From Jeotgalibacillus proteolyticus (GTDB lineage: Bacteria; Bacillota; Bacilli; Bacillales; Jeotgalibacillaceae): 64,000 bases of DNA. The first letter of the stretch is position 1; each line of letters begins with the position of its first letter. Under the pieces are notes generated by a model that saw nothing but the letters and a program-made list of their open reading frames with translations, was not told the origin of the DNA and ran no database searches. The stretch covers positions 248,001 through 312,000 of the forward strand of contig NZ_PREZ01000005.1 of assembly GCF_002926065.1 (NCBI RefSeq). Direction: 5' to 3'. The translations under genes were made by a program, and so were the position numbers. Below are positions 17,914 through 27,088 of this stretch, piece by piece.

Positions 17914-18393
17914 CTATTCCATAAGATCGGCGGCTGAAGCATTTGTCACGCTTAGCAGATCAGCCGTTTCCAGCTCGATCTGTTTTCCAATCTGACCTGC
18001 ACTGACAATTAAAGTCGAGAGCTCCTTCGCTTCCTTTGCAATATAGGTGGGAAATTTCTTTTTCATTCCGATTGGAGAACAACCTCCTTTAATGTATCCT
18101 GTTATGGTTTGGAGGTCTTTAACCGGGATCATCTCAACCTTCTTTTCCCCTGCGGCGGCAGCGGCTTTTTTTAAGTGAAGCTCCCGGTCAACAGGAACTA
18201 AAAATACATAATAGTTTTTTGATTGGGATTGGGTCACTAGTGTTTTGTAAACCTCATTTGATGAGCGGCTGATTTTCCTGGCAGCTGAAATACCGTCGAT
18301 TAAACCATCAGCAAAATCATACTCATGAATTTTGTACTGAATCTTATTGGCATCAAGCTGTCTCATCGCATTTGTTTTTCCTTTTTTGGCCAT
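17914..18393 (-). CDS. ybaK: YbaK/EbsC-type aminoacyl-tRNA deacylase (Cys-tRNA(Pro) editing)
   Basis: 159-residue YbaK-domain protein that hydrolyses mischarged Cys-tRNA(Pro) in trans. Family features seen: TNAMRQLDANKIQY near the N-terminus, the conserved lysine in VYKTLVTQ, LVPVDRELHLKKAA, and the substrate-loop GYIKGGCSPIGMKKKFPTYI. Length is normal for YbaK. Its 3' end abuts the sigma-B promoter of the downstream stress gene. Confidence 0.9.
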   Translation of the reverse strand: MAKKGKTNAMRQLDANKIQYKIHEYDFADGLIDGISAARKISRSSNEVYKTLVTQSQSKNYYVFLVPVDRELHLKKAAAAAGEKKVEMIPVKDLQTITGYIKGGCSPIGMKKKFPTYIAKEAKELSTLIVSAGQIGKQIELETADLLSVTNASAADLME

Positions 18394-18528
18394 CCTTCCA
18401 CTCCTCGTTTTTAGAATAATTTAATTATATCCTAATGGGCAACTATCGTTTTACAAGAATCAGATTAAGGCTTATGATTATTTTGATAATCGAAATAATA
18501 TTAATTTTATTAGTAAGGACGGATAAAA

Positions 18529-19917
18529 ATGAATTCATCACAAACCACCCTTTTGGAGGTGTCGGACAATCAGAAAAAGAAGCTGACTTTTTTAGTTTGC
18601 TTAATCCTGGCTTTTACAGTTATGAACAGCACTATGTTTAATGTTGCAATTCCTGATATATCCTCTGATTTTAATCTATCCACTTCTCAGGTCAGCTGGG
18701 TCATGACCGGCTATATTCTTGTTTTTGCTATCGGATCATTAATGTATGGAAAGCTCGCTGACTTATTTCCTATAAGAACGCTTTTCACGTTCGGACTCGC
18801 TTTATTTTCATTCGGCGCGTTACTTGGCCTTCTCTCCCCAAGCTTTGAAGTCCTGATTTTGGCAAGAGTTCTCCAAGCGATGGGAGGAGCAAGCATTCCA
18901 GCACTCTCCTTTATTATTCCTTCCCGCTTTATGCCAAGCATCCGCGGAAGAGTGTTTGGGTATGTGGCTTCAACCGTAGCATTTGCTTCCGGGGTAGGAC
19001 CCATTCTTGGAGGCATTATTGGAGGAGCCTTTAGCTGGCGGTTTTTATTCTTCTTCTCCATGCTCGCAGTATTTTCTATCCCTCTTTTTCGCAAATGGCT
19101 GCCAATGGAAGAACGAAAGCGCGGATCAATCGATTTACTTGGGGCTGCGCTTATCGCATTGACAGCTGCCAGCCTGTTATTTTTTATCACGACCTTTGAT
19201 TATCGGTTGATCGGACTTTTTGTACTCTTTGCCCTCCTGTTTATCTGGCGGACAGTAAAGGCAAAGGACCCATTTATACAGCCGGCTATTTTAAAAAATC
19301 GACGCTATACCGTAACGGTCATCTCAAGCTTTTTTGGGACAGCCTGTTTATTTGGCCTTATCTTTGTTATCCCGATTATGCTCAGGGATTTAAACACCCT
19401 TTCAACGATCGGAATCGGCTTTGTTCTTTTTCCGGGAGCTATTATGGCAGGTTTTCTTGGGCAGTACGGGGGACGGGTTATTGATAAAAAGGGAGGCGTT
19501 CCGGTTGTTAAAACAGCGCTTGTGCTGATTGCTGCAGGCTGTCTGTTAATTTCAACCTTTGCCGGAAGCGGCGCGTGGATTATTTCCCTCTGTATGCTCG
19601 TTGCTTATATAGGATTTCCGCTTATTCAAAGTTCCACAGCAGATTTGCTGTCGACTACATTATCGAGTGAGCAAAACGGCGTTGGAATCGGTATCTTTAA
19701 TTTATTGAACTTTATGGGCGGAGCTTTTTCAAGCGCCATCTTCGGAGCTGTTTTGGAAATCCAGGATGTAACCTTCCGCTGGAACCTGCTGGCTGACAGC
19801 GGGCTGAATGTTATCTACAGTAATTTATTTATTTCTCTCAGTCTTCTTGCGATTTTAAATGTCATTATGTTCTCTATTCTTTATAAGAGAGCGGATAGAA
19901 GTGCTCAAGCCTATTAA
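18529..19917 (+). CDS. MFS drug/proton antiporter, distantly TetL-like
   Basis: 462-residue major facilitator with about 14 hydrophobic segments. Motif A is present as YGKLADLFPIRTLF, and ARVLQAMGGASIPAL and GVGPILGGIIGG correspond to motifs B and C of the DHA2 (14-helix) pumps. The layout, including DPFIQPAILKNRRY and the closing YSNLFISLSLL region, parallels Tet(L)/Tet(K). Sequence identity looks modest, so tetracycline as substrate is not implied; Na+/H+ or drug efflux are equally possible. The ribosome site AAGGACGGA is weak. A short AT-rich dyad (18477-18483 with 18493-18499) lies upstream, and no regulator gene is adjacent. Confidence 0.85.
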   Translation: MNSSQTTLLEVSDNQKKKLTFLVCLILAFTVMNSTMFNVAIPDISSDFNLSTSQVSWVMTGYILVFAIGSLMYGKLADLFPIRTLFTFGLALFSFGALLGLLSPSFEVLILARVLQAMGGASIPALSFIIPSRFMPSIRGRVFGYVASTVAFASGVGPILGGIIGGAFSWRFLFFFSMLAVFSIPLFRKWLPMEERKRGSIDLLGAALIALTAASLLFFITTFDYRLIGLFVLFALLFIWRTVKAKDPFIQPAILKNRRYTVTVISSFFGTACLFGLIFVIPIMLRDLNTLSTIGIGFVLFPGAIMAGFLGQYGGRVIDKKGGVPVVKTALVLIAAGCLLISTFAGSGAWIISLCMLVAYIGFPLIQSSTADLLSTTLSSEQNGVGIGIFNLLNFMGGAFSSAIFGAVLEIQDVTFRWNLLADSGLNVIYSNLFISLSLLAILNVIMFSILYKRADRSAQAY

Positions 19918-19945
19918 AAAACCCCTCCAGCCGGAGGGGTTTTTT
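19916..19945. terminator. Bidirectional terminator between the MFS gene and topB
   Basis: CCCCTCC (19922-19928), loop AGCC, GGAGGGG (19933-19939), six A before and six T after, between convergent genes. The topB stop codon overlaps its right end. Confidence 0.95.
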
Positions 19946-22121
19946 AGAGCTTTAGATTTTTTAACGCATCAGCAAGAGCACTGTTGATCGGCTCATCTTT
20001 ATTCTGCTTTTTCATATAGTTTGAAACGTCACGCTTCCCTGCTTTGTTTTGGGAGGATTCCTTGCGGCGTTTCTGAAAAGCGGAAAGTTTTTCTCTGTGA
20101 CCGCATACGCAGCTGAAGGTCTGCCCTTCTCCTTCTCCTCTGAGCTCAAGCTTTTTATGGCAATTCGGACATCTTGCATTCGTTTTCTTCGCCACATTTT
20201 TACGGTGACCGCATTCTCTGTCCTGACAGACAAGCATTTTTCCTTTTTTCCCTTTCACTTCAAGCATCAGCTTTCCACAGTCAGGGCAATGGGTGCCAGT
20301 CATATTATCATGCTTAAACTTCGCATCACTGTATTTAATGGACTGAACAATTTCTTTTGTAAAACCGGTCATCTCTGCCAGGAACGAGCTCTGCTTCATC
20401 GAACCTTTCGCAATAGCAGCGAGCTTTTGCTCCCATTGTGCAGTTAAAGCAGGTGATTTTAACTCCTGCGGAACGAGGTCCAACAGCTGTCTTCCCTTAG
20501 AGGTTAAAACAATTTCCTGTCCTCTTTTTTCAATCAGAAAGCTGTTGAATAACTTTTCAATAATATCTGCACGGGTCGCAACTGTCCCGAGTCCCCCTGT
20601 TTCGCCAAGCGTTTTTAAGAGCTCCTTTTTTTCGTTTTTCATATAAGCCTTCGGATTTTCCATGGCAGACAGGAGCGTTCCTTCTGTAAATCGTCCAGGA
20701 GGCTTCGTTGCGCCGGTTGTCAGCGTCACTGATCTCAGGTTCAGCTTTTCTCCTTCTTTCACGTCCGGAATTTTTTGAGATTTTTCCTGCTGATCCGGTT
20801 CCTCCTCTTCCCCATCAAACACCGCCTTCCAGCCTGTAACGGTTGGAATGTTTCCTTTAGCAGTATAGATCTCACCGTTTAGATCAGCTGATATGATTGT
20901 TTGCTCATACTCGTGAGCCGGCATCAGAACGGAAAGAAATCGGGTAGCGATTAAGTCATACAGCTTCCACTCTTTATCGTTTAAAGTGTCTGGCAGCAGA
21001 CGTTCTTCAGTTGGAATAATCGCATGGTGATCTGATACCTTCTGGTCGTTTACAAATCGTGAATTTGCTTTAATCGGCTTTTGTAAAAGCTTAGCCGCAT
21101 GAGCTGCGTAAGGCTTCACCTGCATCCCTTTTAAACGGTCTGGCAGTGTTTCTACTAAATCGCTTGTAAGATAGCGTGAATCCGTCCGTGGATACGTCAC
21201 AAGCTTATGCTGCTCGTATAATTTTTGAAGAATGGATAAAGTTTCTTTTGCAGAAAAGTGATAACGTTTATGCGCATCACGCTGCAGCTCTGTAAGATCA
21301 TAAAGGGCTGGTGCATAGGTTTTTTTCGGTGTTTTCTTGACTTCCTTTATGAGAGCCGTTTTTCCTTTAGCTCCATTTACGACCATCTCTGCCTGTGATT
21401 TATCAAATGTTCTTGACTGGTTTGATTTTGCTTCCTGCCATTGAAGGGTAAATGCTTCAGCCTTTGCCTGAACACCGTAATAGCTTTGCGGGGTGAAGGT
21501 CTGGATTTCTTCTTCTCGCATGGCAATCATGGCAAGAGTTGGTGTTTGTACACGACCGGTTGAAAGCTGGGCATTGTATTTTGTGGTGAGTGCCCGGGTG
21601 GCGTTAATTCCCATGATCCAGTCTGCTTCTGCTCTTGCAACAGCGGATTGGTAGAGGGTTTCATAGTTTTTACCATCCTTGAGATTGCGGAATCCCTGCT
21701 GTATGGCTTTGTCGGTTACAGAAGAGATCCATAGACGTTTTATCGGCTTTTTGACGTTGGCTTTTTCAATGATCCAGCGCGCGACAAGCTCACCTTCTCT
21801 TCCAGCGTCTGTTGCGATGATGATGTCTCCAACATCTCCTCTTGTGAGTTGGTTTTTAACGGCCTGGAATTGCTTGCCGGTTTTTTTGATGACGACGAGT
21901 TTTAGTGGCTTGGGGATGATGGGCAGGTCCTCTAAGCGCCAGGATTGGAATTCTTTTCCGTAGCCTTCAGGGTCAGCATGGGTCACCAGGTGGCCGAGTG
22001 CCCAGGTGACGATGTAGCGGTCGCCTTCGATGAAGCCGTTGCCTTTTTTGTGACAGTTGAGGACGCGTGCGATGTCGCGGCCGACTGAGGGTTTTTCTGC
22101 GAGTACGACGGTTTTTTTCAT
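19944..22121 (-). CDS. topB: DNA topoisomerase III
   Basis: Type IA topoisomerase that decatenates DNA through a 5'-phosphotyrosine intermediate. The toprim domain includes Glu9 (LAEKPSVGRDI) and the acidic triad DAGREGE (105-111). The active-site tyrosine is Tyr310 in TYPRTDSRYL, with TGRVQTPTL at 188-196. The C-terminus carries two zinc-ribbon-like Cys clusters (CPDCGK...CQDRECGHR and CPNCHK...CVCGHR) and a basic tail. At 725 residues it matches Bacillus TopB. It appears monocistronic. Confidence 0.95.
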   Translation of the reverse strand: MKKTVVLAEKPSVGRDIARVLNCHKKGNGFIEGDRYIVTWALGHLVTHADPEGYGKEFQSWRLEDLPIIPKPLKLVVIKKTGKQFQAVKNQLTRGDVGDIIIATDAGREGELVARWIIEKANVKKPIKRLWISSVTDKAIQQGFRNLKDGKNYETLYQSAVARAEADWIMGINATRALTTKYNAQLSTGRVQTPTLAMIAMREEEIQTFTPQSYYGVQAKAEAFTLQWQEAKSNQSRTFDKSQAEMVVNGAKGKTALIKEVKKTPKKTYAPALYDLTELQRDAHKRYHFSAKETLSILQKLYEQHKLVTYPRTDSRYLTSDLVETLPDRLKGMQVKPYAAHAAKLLQKPIKANSRFVNDQKVSDHHAIIPTEERLLPDTLNDKEWKLYDLIATRFLSVLMPAHEYEQTIISADLNGEIYTAKGNIPTVTGWKAVFDGEEEEPDQQEKSQKIPDVKEGEKLNLRSVTLTTGATKPPGRFTEGTLLSAMENPKAYMKNEKKELLKTLGETGGLGTVATRADIIEKLFNSFLIEKRGQEIVLTSKGRQLLDLVPQELKSPALTAQWEQKLAAIAKGSMKQSSFLAEMTGFTKEIVQSIKYSDAKFKHDNMTGTHCPDCGKLMLEVKGKKGKMLVCQDRECGHRKNVAKKTNARCPNCHKKLELRGEGEGQTFSCVCGHREKLSAFQKRRKESSQNKAGKRDVSNYMKKQNKDEPINSALADALKNLKL

Positions 22122-22180
22122 GGGTAAAGTCCTTTCTGTTTGTTGATTTAAGTATATAAATACCTTTTAATCAGGCATGC

Positions 22181-22293
22181 TGATTTCCGTTGCAGGGGCA
22201 TGCTTTCCGCGGGGTTTGAGCTAACTTGCTAACACAAGTGGATCTCAAGCTCCCGCTTCCTCCCATTGGAGTCGTCCCCTTCCACTTCAATCA
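22181..22293. repeat. Bacillaceae intergenic repeat, copy 2
   Basis: Begins TGATTTCCGTTGCAGGG and ends CCCCTTCCACTTCAATCAA, same orientation as copy 1 at 9018. The central arm is CTAACTTGCT...CAAGTGGATCTCAAG. It fills most of the 372-bp gap between topB and the CPA1 antiporter. Confidence 0.75.
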
Positions 22294-22451
22294 ACTCCGG
22301 AAATATTATTTGTCTCTTCAAATTTTACTCTATGTGAAATCCGTTTAAATGCATTAAAAGCATCAGTTCTAGTTGGTCTTCCGAAAGCAATGACACTTGC
22401 TACAGTGTATCATTTATATGAAATTATATCATTTAAACTAAGGTTCCCCAT

Positions 22452-22487
22452 GAAAAACCACTCTTCCAATGGAAAGAGTGGTTTTTC
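22452..22487. terminator. Terminator of the CPA1 antiporter gene
   Basis: A 14-bp stem (GAAAAACCACTCTT 22452-22465, AAGAGTGGTTTTTC 22474-22487). It is symmetrical, so it could act in both directions. It lies just after the antiporter stop codon on the minus strand. Confidence 0.85.
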
Positions 22488-22493
22488 GAATAA

Positions 22494-24329
22494 TTATTCT
22501 TTGGACTGCTTTATTTTTTCTTTTTCTTTCAATGCAGAGGATAGTCTGATGACGGTATCGCCAGGTTCGAGAGAGAACTCTGAGTCAGTGGCGATTGGGT
22601 CAAATCGCCCTGAGGCTTTTAATAAGCCTACGAGGATGTCCTCTTCATTAATTTCATTCATAAATTCCTTTGCTGAAAACTGCTTTGTCAGGAGGGTTTT
22701 TCTGAAAACCTGTCCTGCATCTACCCTTTGGATCAGGGCTTGGAGAGGTGTTTCATTGTTAAACAATATTCTTCCGCCGACTGAGTGGGTTAATCCTTCC
22801 AAATCGGCATCCCGCGCTATATCAGGCGCTGTTTGATAAAGGTGCTTGATTCCAAAGGTTGGCGTAAAGCTTGAACACACTAATGAGTTATAAGCGTCGC
22901 TTTCTGACGCCATAATAATTGATTCGTATGGTGTCATATCGAGCTGATATTCCGTTTGCTCTGACAGCACCTCCCCGTGGAAGGTAGGCAGTCCGCTTTG
23001 TCTTGCTGCAGCCACTTTTCTCCATGAAGAATCCACAAGCACAGCCGGAACCTTCATCTCTGTCAGTGTTGCTACTAAAGCATTTGTAAAGGAATTTCCT
23101 CCTACAACAATGACACCGGGCCCCTGGTCATTAGCAAGCTTTAAACGTCTGGCAGCCCAGCCAATGGAAAAGCCGTGGGCACATACAGTCGCAAAAACCA
23201 ATGCAAAGGTAAGTGCAGTCAATAATTGTGCATCTTCAAATCCGGTATCCGTTAACACACTTGCAAAATAGCCCGATACCGTCAGTGCCACAATTCCTCT
23301 TGGCGCAATCCATCCGACAAGCGCTTTTTCCTGAAGCGATAAATCTGTCCCGATCGTCGATAGCCATATAGAGAGCGGTCGAACGACAAATAGCATTAAA
23401 AGTACATACCCAATGATCGCAGGGTTCAAAATCTCATAAAATGTTTCAATGTGCAGGGACGCTGTTAACATGATAAATATTGTGGAAATTAAAAGCACAG
23501 AAATATTTTCTTTAAAATGCCTCATATTTCCTATGGATGCAATATGCATATTGGCCATAGTGATCCCCATCGCTGTAACTGACAATAGACCTGTCTCATG
23601 CATTACTTCATCAGCAAGAGTAAAGCAAAGCAATACAACTGAAAAAAGCACAGGCGATTTTAAATATTCCGGGATATACCCCTTCTCAAACATCCAGCCC
23701 ATGCCTCTCCCGCAGCCCCAGCCAAGCAAAGTGGCAAAGCCGGCTGCCGCGAAGAAAATAAGCAGGCTTCCAAGCGACACTGTCTCATCCATAAAGAAAA
23801 GAATAATTTGAAAAGCAAATAACGCCAGCAAAACTCCTATAGGATCAACAATAATTCCTTCCCATTTTAAAATTTTCGATGGACGGGGCTTTAATTTCGC
23901 CTGCCTGAGCAGCGGCAGGATAACGGTAGGTCCCGTTACAATAAATAAGCCTCCAATAACAAACGCAACAGGAAGAGATAAACCTGCTACATAATGAGCA
24001 GCAAGTGAGCCCAAGATCCATGCGATAAACGCACCAACGGTCACAATTCTGGTAACAGGCTTGCCAAGATCACGGATTTCCCGAAAATCCAGCTGAAGGC
24101 TTCCTTCAAATAAAATAATCGCAACAGCCATAGAAATAATTGGTCCATATAAATCGCCGAACTCCTGCGATGGATCAATGATCCCTAAAACCGGCCCAAC
24201 AATAATGCCAGCCACTGACATCACCACAATAGCCGGGAGCTTAATTCTCCAGGAAAGCCATTGAGATAAAACTCCTAAAAAAACAACCAGCATAATTGTA
24301 AATAAAAGTGAATCAAAAATTGCAAACAC
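22494..24329 (-). CDS. CPA1-type cation:proton antiporter with C-terminal RCK-like domain
   Basis: 611-residue membrane protein expected to exchange Na+ or K+ for protons. The first about 390 residues hold roughly 12 hydrophobic helices, including the GPTVILPLLRQAK segment and IIVDPIGVLLAL, which contains the acidic ion-binding motif region. After about residue 400 a cytoplasmic TrkA-N/RCK-like Rossmann unit begins (GPGVIVVGGNSFTNAL), followed by a TrkA-C-like domain near the end (EDILVGLLKASGRFDPIATD). The regulatory domain suggests gating by a nucleotide or c-di-AMP, which is inferred from the family. Transcribed alone with its own terminator. Confidence 0.88.
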   Translation of the reverse strand: MFAIFDSLLFTIMLVVFLGVLSQWLSWRIKLPAIVVMSVAGIIVGPVLGIIDPSQEFGDLYGPIISMAVAIILFEGSLQLDFREIRDLGKPVTRIVTVGAFIAWILGSLAAHYVAGLSLPVAFVIGGLFIVTGPTVILPLLRQAKLKPRPSKILKWEGIIVDPIGVLLALFAFQIILFFMDETVSLGSLLIFFAAAGFATLLGWGCGRGMGWMFEKGYIPEYLKSPVLFSVVLLCFTLADEVMHETGLLSVTAMGITMANMHIASIGNMRHFKENISVLLISTIFIMLTASLHIETFYEILNPAIIGYVLLMLFVVRPLSIWLSTIGTDLSLQEKALVGWIAPRGIVALTVSGYFASVLTDTGFEDAQLLTALTFALVFATVCAHGFSIGWAARRLKLANDQGPGVIVVGGNSFTNALVATLTEMKVPAVLVDSSWRKVAAARQSGLPTFHGEVLSEQTEYQLDMTPYESIIMASESDAYNSLVCSSFTPTFGIKHLYQTAPDIARDADLEGLTHSVGGRILFNNETPLQALIQRVDAGQVFRKTLLTKQFSAKEFMNEINEEDILVGLLKASGRFDPIATDSEFSLEPGDTVIRLSSALKEKEKIKQSKE

Positions 24330-24411
24330 CTGCCTTCAGCATTAAAAAACTATCCCTTACTTTCAGCCCTATTTAAGGATTTGAAGGAATAAGTCCTCTT
24401 GACTTATGATT

Positions 24412-25095
24412 TTACTCCATCGCTTCTGTTTTTGTTCTCTCTACCTGCTCAATTGCCCCTGATTTGTGAATCTCTACTTTTTGAACTGGTGGAGTGAGTG
24501 CTTTTTCGACCATGGCTAGTGCTACCTGCTCGGCCCGGATGGCTTTGTAGGATTTTAAAGGTCCCACAAGCATCCACCCTGCAAATGACATTACCTTAGC
24601 GCCAAGAGTTTCGCCAAAACGAAATTCTTCTCTGTCTCCAATAAGAAGTGAGGGCCTGAAGATCTGAAGACGTGTTAGGCCAAGCCCCTTTAGCTGCTCC
24701 TCCATTAACCCTTTAATTTTATTGTAAAAAAATCGTGAAGAGGGACTTGCTCCCATTGCTGAAATAACGAGAAATTGCTGCGCGTTATTCTTTTTTGCCA
24801 GGACGGCCAGCTGTAACGGATAATCTAAATCCACCATACGAAAAGCTTCCTTAGATTTAGCCTTTTTTATTGTGGTGCCAAGACAACAGTAGATATCATC
24901 AGCCAGACCGATATGCACTCCCTCCAAATAGTTAAAATCGATTACTTTGTTTGTAAGCTTCGGGTGCTCGAGCTTCAATTCGCTTCTTGTAATCGCAATG
25001 ATCTCGCTGTACTCTTCCCGTCGGCAAAGCTCTTTTACAACTTCTTTCCCGACTAATCCTGTTGCTCCAGCCACCAGTGCTGTTCTTTTTTTCAT
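24412..25095 (-). CDS. NAD(P)-binding atypical SDR, HTATIP2/TIP30-like
   Basis: 227 residues with an N-terminal Rossmann motif VAGATGLVGKEV, the conserved YCCLGTTIKKAKSKEAF segment and FLVISAMGASPSSRFFYNKIKGLMEE, which holds the Ser and YxxxK residues of the TIP30/YraR-like oxidoreductases. Substrate unknown. It lies between the CPA1 gene and the transglutaminase operon on the same strand but is separated from the latter by a strong terminator. Confidence 0.8.
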   Translation of the reverse strand: MKKRTALVAGATGLVGKEVVKELCRREEYSEIIAITRSELKLEHPKLTNKVIDFNYLEGVHIGLADDIYCCLGTTIKKAKSKEAFRMVDLDYPLQLAVLAKKNNAQQFLVISAMGASPSSRFFYNKIKGLMEEQLKGLGLTRLQIFRPSLLIGDREEFRFGETLGAKVMSFAGWMLVGPLKSYKAIRAEQVALAMVEKALTPPVQKVEIHKSGAIEQVERTKTEAME

Positions 25096-25170
25096 ATTCT
25101 TCCCTCCCGCTCTATAGGATTTATCTTATCTATCGGTTTAATTCCCCTTAAATCAATCTTTCTAACAGCA

Positions 25171-25205
25171 AAAAGACGCCGGACAAATTCGTTCCGGCGT
25201 CTTTT
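25171..25205 (-). terminator. Terminator of the ATP-grasp/alpha-E/transglutaminase operon
   Basis: A 13-bp perfect stem (AAAAGACGCCGGA 25171-25183, TCCGGCGTCTTTT 25193-25205), starting just past the transglutaminase stop codon. Confidence 0.92.
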
Positions 25206-25207
25206 GT

Positions 25208-26059
25208 TTATTGATCAATTAATTTAACACTTACTTTAACATCCAGTGTGTGCTTACCGCCTCTGTAGACTCCCTGAAGAGGGCTTACGTCTGCGTAGTC
25301 ACGTCCTGCTCCAACGCGTATATGGTTTTCGAGCGCTTCTACATTATTGGTCGGATCAAGACCGACCCATCCAATACCCGGAACCATTACCTCCACCCAT
25401 GCGTGTGTGGCGGAATCACCGACCAGGGCTGAATTTTCTCCTACATACAGATACCCGCTAATGTATCTCGCAGGAATCCCTTTAGCTCTGAGGACACCAA
25501 TCATCACATGAGCGTAATCCTGGCAAACGCCTTTTTTACCCTCGATGGACTCACTGGCTTTCGTGTTAACGTCTGTGGCTTCCCCATTGTATTCAAACAT
25601 ATTATGAACATATTTCATTAAATCCAGTGAAAATCGGACCGGATTTTCTGTGTCGCCGATTTCCTGAAGAATGCGGTCTACCTGATGCTGCTCCACAAAT
25701 GTATAGGCAGTTTGATTTAATGACGCAAGATAATGCCGTTTAAATAAATCAGAATGAAAGATCGTCTGCATCTCAGGTGAATAGTCTATTCTTTCAATGA
25801 AAGGACTCTTTTGAATGCTGACTGTTGAAGTTGTTTTTACTTCAAGCGACTGGTGAAAATCTGCGATGAAAAATGATTCAACACTATTTCCCCATAAATC
25901 TATATATTCCTTTGTTAACGAGGCAGGTGTAATATCAGACCGATAATGTAATAGACGCTGACACTCGTCTGTTCTAGGTTTTAAACGTATTTCATTCATG
26001 CTTTGATCCACTACCGTTTCGTAGTGAAACGTATTTGTATGCTCAATTTCGTATTTCAT
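25208..26059 (-). CDS. Transglutaminase-like cysteine protease-fold protein
   Basis: 283 residues with an N-terminal beta domain (bacterial transglutaminase-like N, HTNTFHYETVVDQSMNEIRL) and a transglutaminase core with an intact triad: Cys179 in KKGVCQDYAH, His219 in THAWVEV and Asp235 in GLDPTNN. No signal peptide, so it acts in the cytoplasm. It is the last gene of a three-gene operon with the alpha-E and circularly permuted ATP-grasp proteins, a combination conserved in many bacteria. It may cleave or form amide bonds in the product made by the ATP-grasp protein; the substrate is unknown. Confidence 0.9.
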   Translation of the reverse strand: MKYEIEHTNTFHYETVVDQSMNEIRLKPRTDECQRLLHYRSDITPASLTKEYIDLWGNSVESFFIADFHQSLEVKTTSTVSIQKSPFIERIDYSPEMQTIFHSDLFKRHYLASLNQTAYTFVEQHQVDRILQEIGDTENPVRFSLDLMKYVHNMFEYNGEATDVNTKASESIEGKKGVCQDYAHVMIGVLRAKGIPARYISGYLYVGENSALVGDSATHAWVEVMVPGIGWVGLDPTNNVEALENHIRVGAGRDYADVSPLQGVYRGGKHTLDVKVSVKLIDQ

Positions 26060-26119
26060 TCCGTTGTCACTTCCTCGCTGATTTACATGCTTTTCATGCA
26101 GTATATTTGCCCGGTTCTT

Positions 26120-27088
26120 TCAAGGTACACTGGCGGGCTCGATTAAATAATAGGTTTGTGAAAAAATCAGACTAATGTCATTACATCGATCCTGGAAGTT
26201 ATCGAGGAATGAACTGAATTCATGTACTTGCAGGCTATTGATATGCTCTTCATTAAATTCCTCCATCAGCAGATCGAGAGCAGCATACATCCTCCAGGAG
26301 TAGTGGGAGACGCGCGCCCCTTCAAGGGCAATGATCGCTTCACGCACATGATCCATGCAGTACTGGATGGACCTCGGAAATGCCTCATCAGATAGCAGGA
26401 AGGTTAAAACATCCTTTTCATTCATTCTTGGAGGATATTTTTTCAGATACTCGTCATAGCCATTTAACAGCTGTAGCGCTGAACGCCAATAGTAATAATT
26501 GGTGCCGTCTGCACGCTCGGCATCCTTCTCTGATTTTTCGCTTAAAACATTCAGGATTCTTGCCGTTTTTTCTGCTCTTTCAAGCCACTTGGCTATTTTA
26601 ATAAATCGGTAGGGCACCCCCCGGGACATGGAGGATTCGATAACGCCCTGAGAGGTGAGGGAAGCAATCTTTACCTGTTTTAAAAAGGAATGAACTTCGT
26701 TTATTGAGCCTTCGGGAATAAACATCCGGCTGCTCTCGAGGTATAGATCATTCCACACTTCAAATAAATCATTTGGAATAATGTCTCTTGTAGTACGCGC
26801 ATTTTCCCGGGCAAATTTAATGCAGTTTAAAACTGAGCTTAAATTATCCTCGGAAAAAGCAAGATAATCGATGATATTTGTGACCGTAAATCTGTCATAT
26901 AATTGATTAAACTCCTGCAGTGAGCCGCAAATTTCTATGACAGTCTCCCAATCGTGGTTGGCAAGCGATTCCTCTGACGAAGCTTCAAGCATTTGAATCA
27001 GCTGAACGCCAAGCACTCTAGCATTGTTTTCGGCCCGTTCAATATTGCGTGACATCCAATACAGTGAATCTGCTACTCTGCTAAGCAT
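26120..27088 (-). CDS. Alpha-E domain protein (DUF403)
   Basis: 322-residue all-helical protein starting with the family signature MLSRVADSLYWMSRNIERAENNARVL. No known catalytic motif. Its ATG follows the TAA of the ATP-grasp gene with no gap, and its GGAGG site lies inside that gene, so the two are tightly coupled. The family occurs almost always beside circularly permuted ATP-grasp and transglutaminase-like genes. Its function in the pathway is unknown. Confidence 0.9.
   Translation of the reverse strand: MLSRVADSLYWMSRNIERAENNARVLGVQLIQMLEASSEESLANHDWETVIEICGSLQEFNQLYDRFTVTNIIDYLAFSEDNLSSVLNCIKFARENARTTRDIIPNDLFEVWNDLYLESSRMFIPEGSINEVHSFLKQVKIASLTSQGVIESSMSRGVPYRFIKIAKWLERAEKTARILNVLSEKSEKDAERADGTNYYYWRSALQLLNGYDEYLKKYPPRMNEKDVLTFLLSDEAFPRSIQYCMDHVREAIIALEGARVSHYSWRMYAALDLLMEEFNEEHINSLQVHEFSSFLDNFQDRCNDISLIFSQTYYLIEPASVP

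Noticed and set aside
22390-22836. A 148-codon plus-strand reading frame
   Set aside because: It runs antisense to the end of the CPA1 antiporter gene and through its terminator, and has no ribosome site or recognisable domain.
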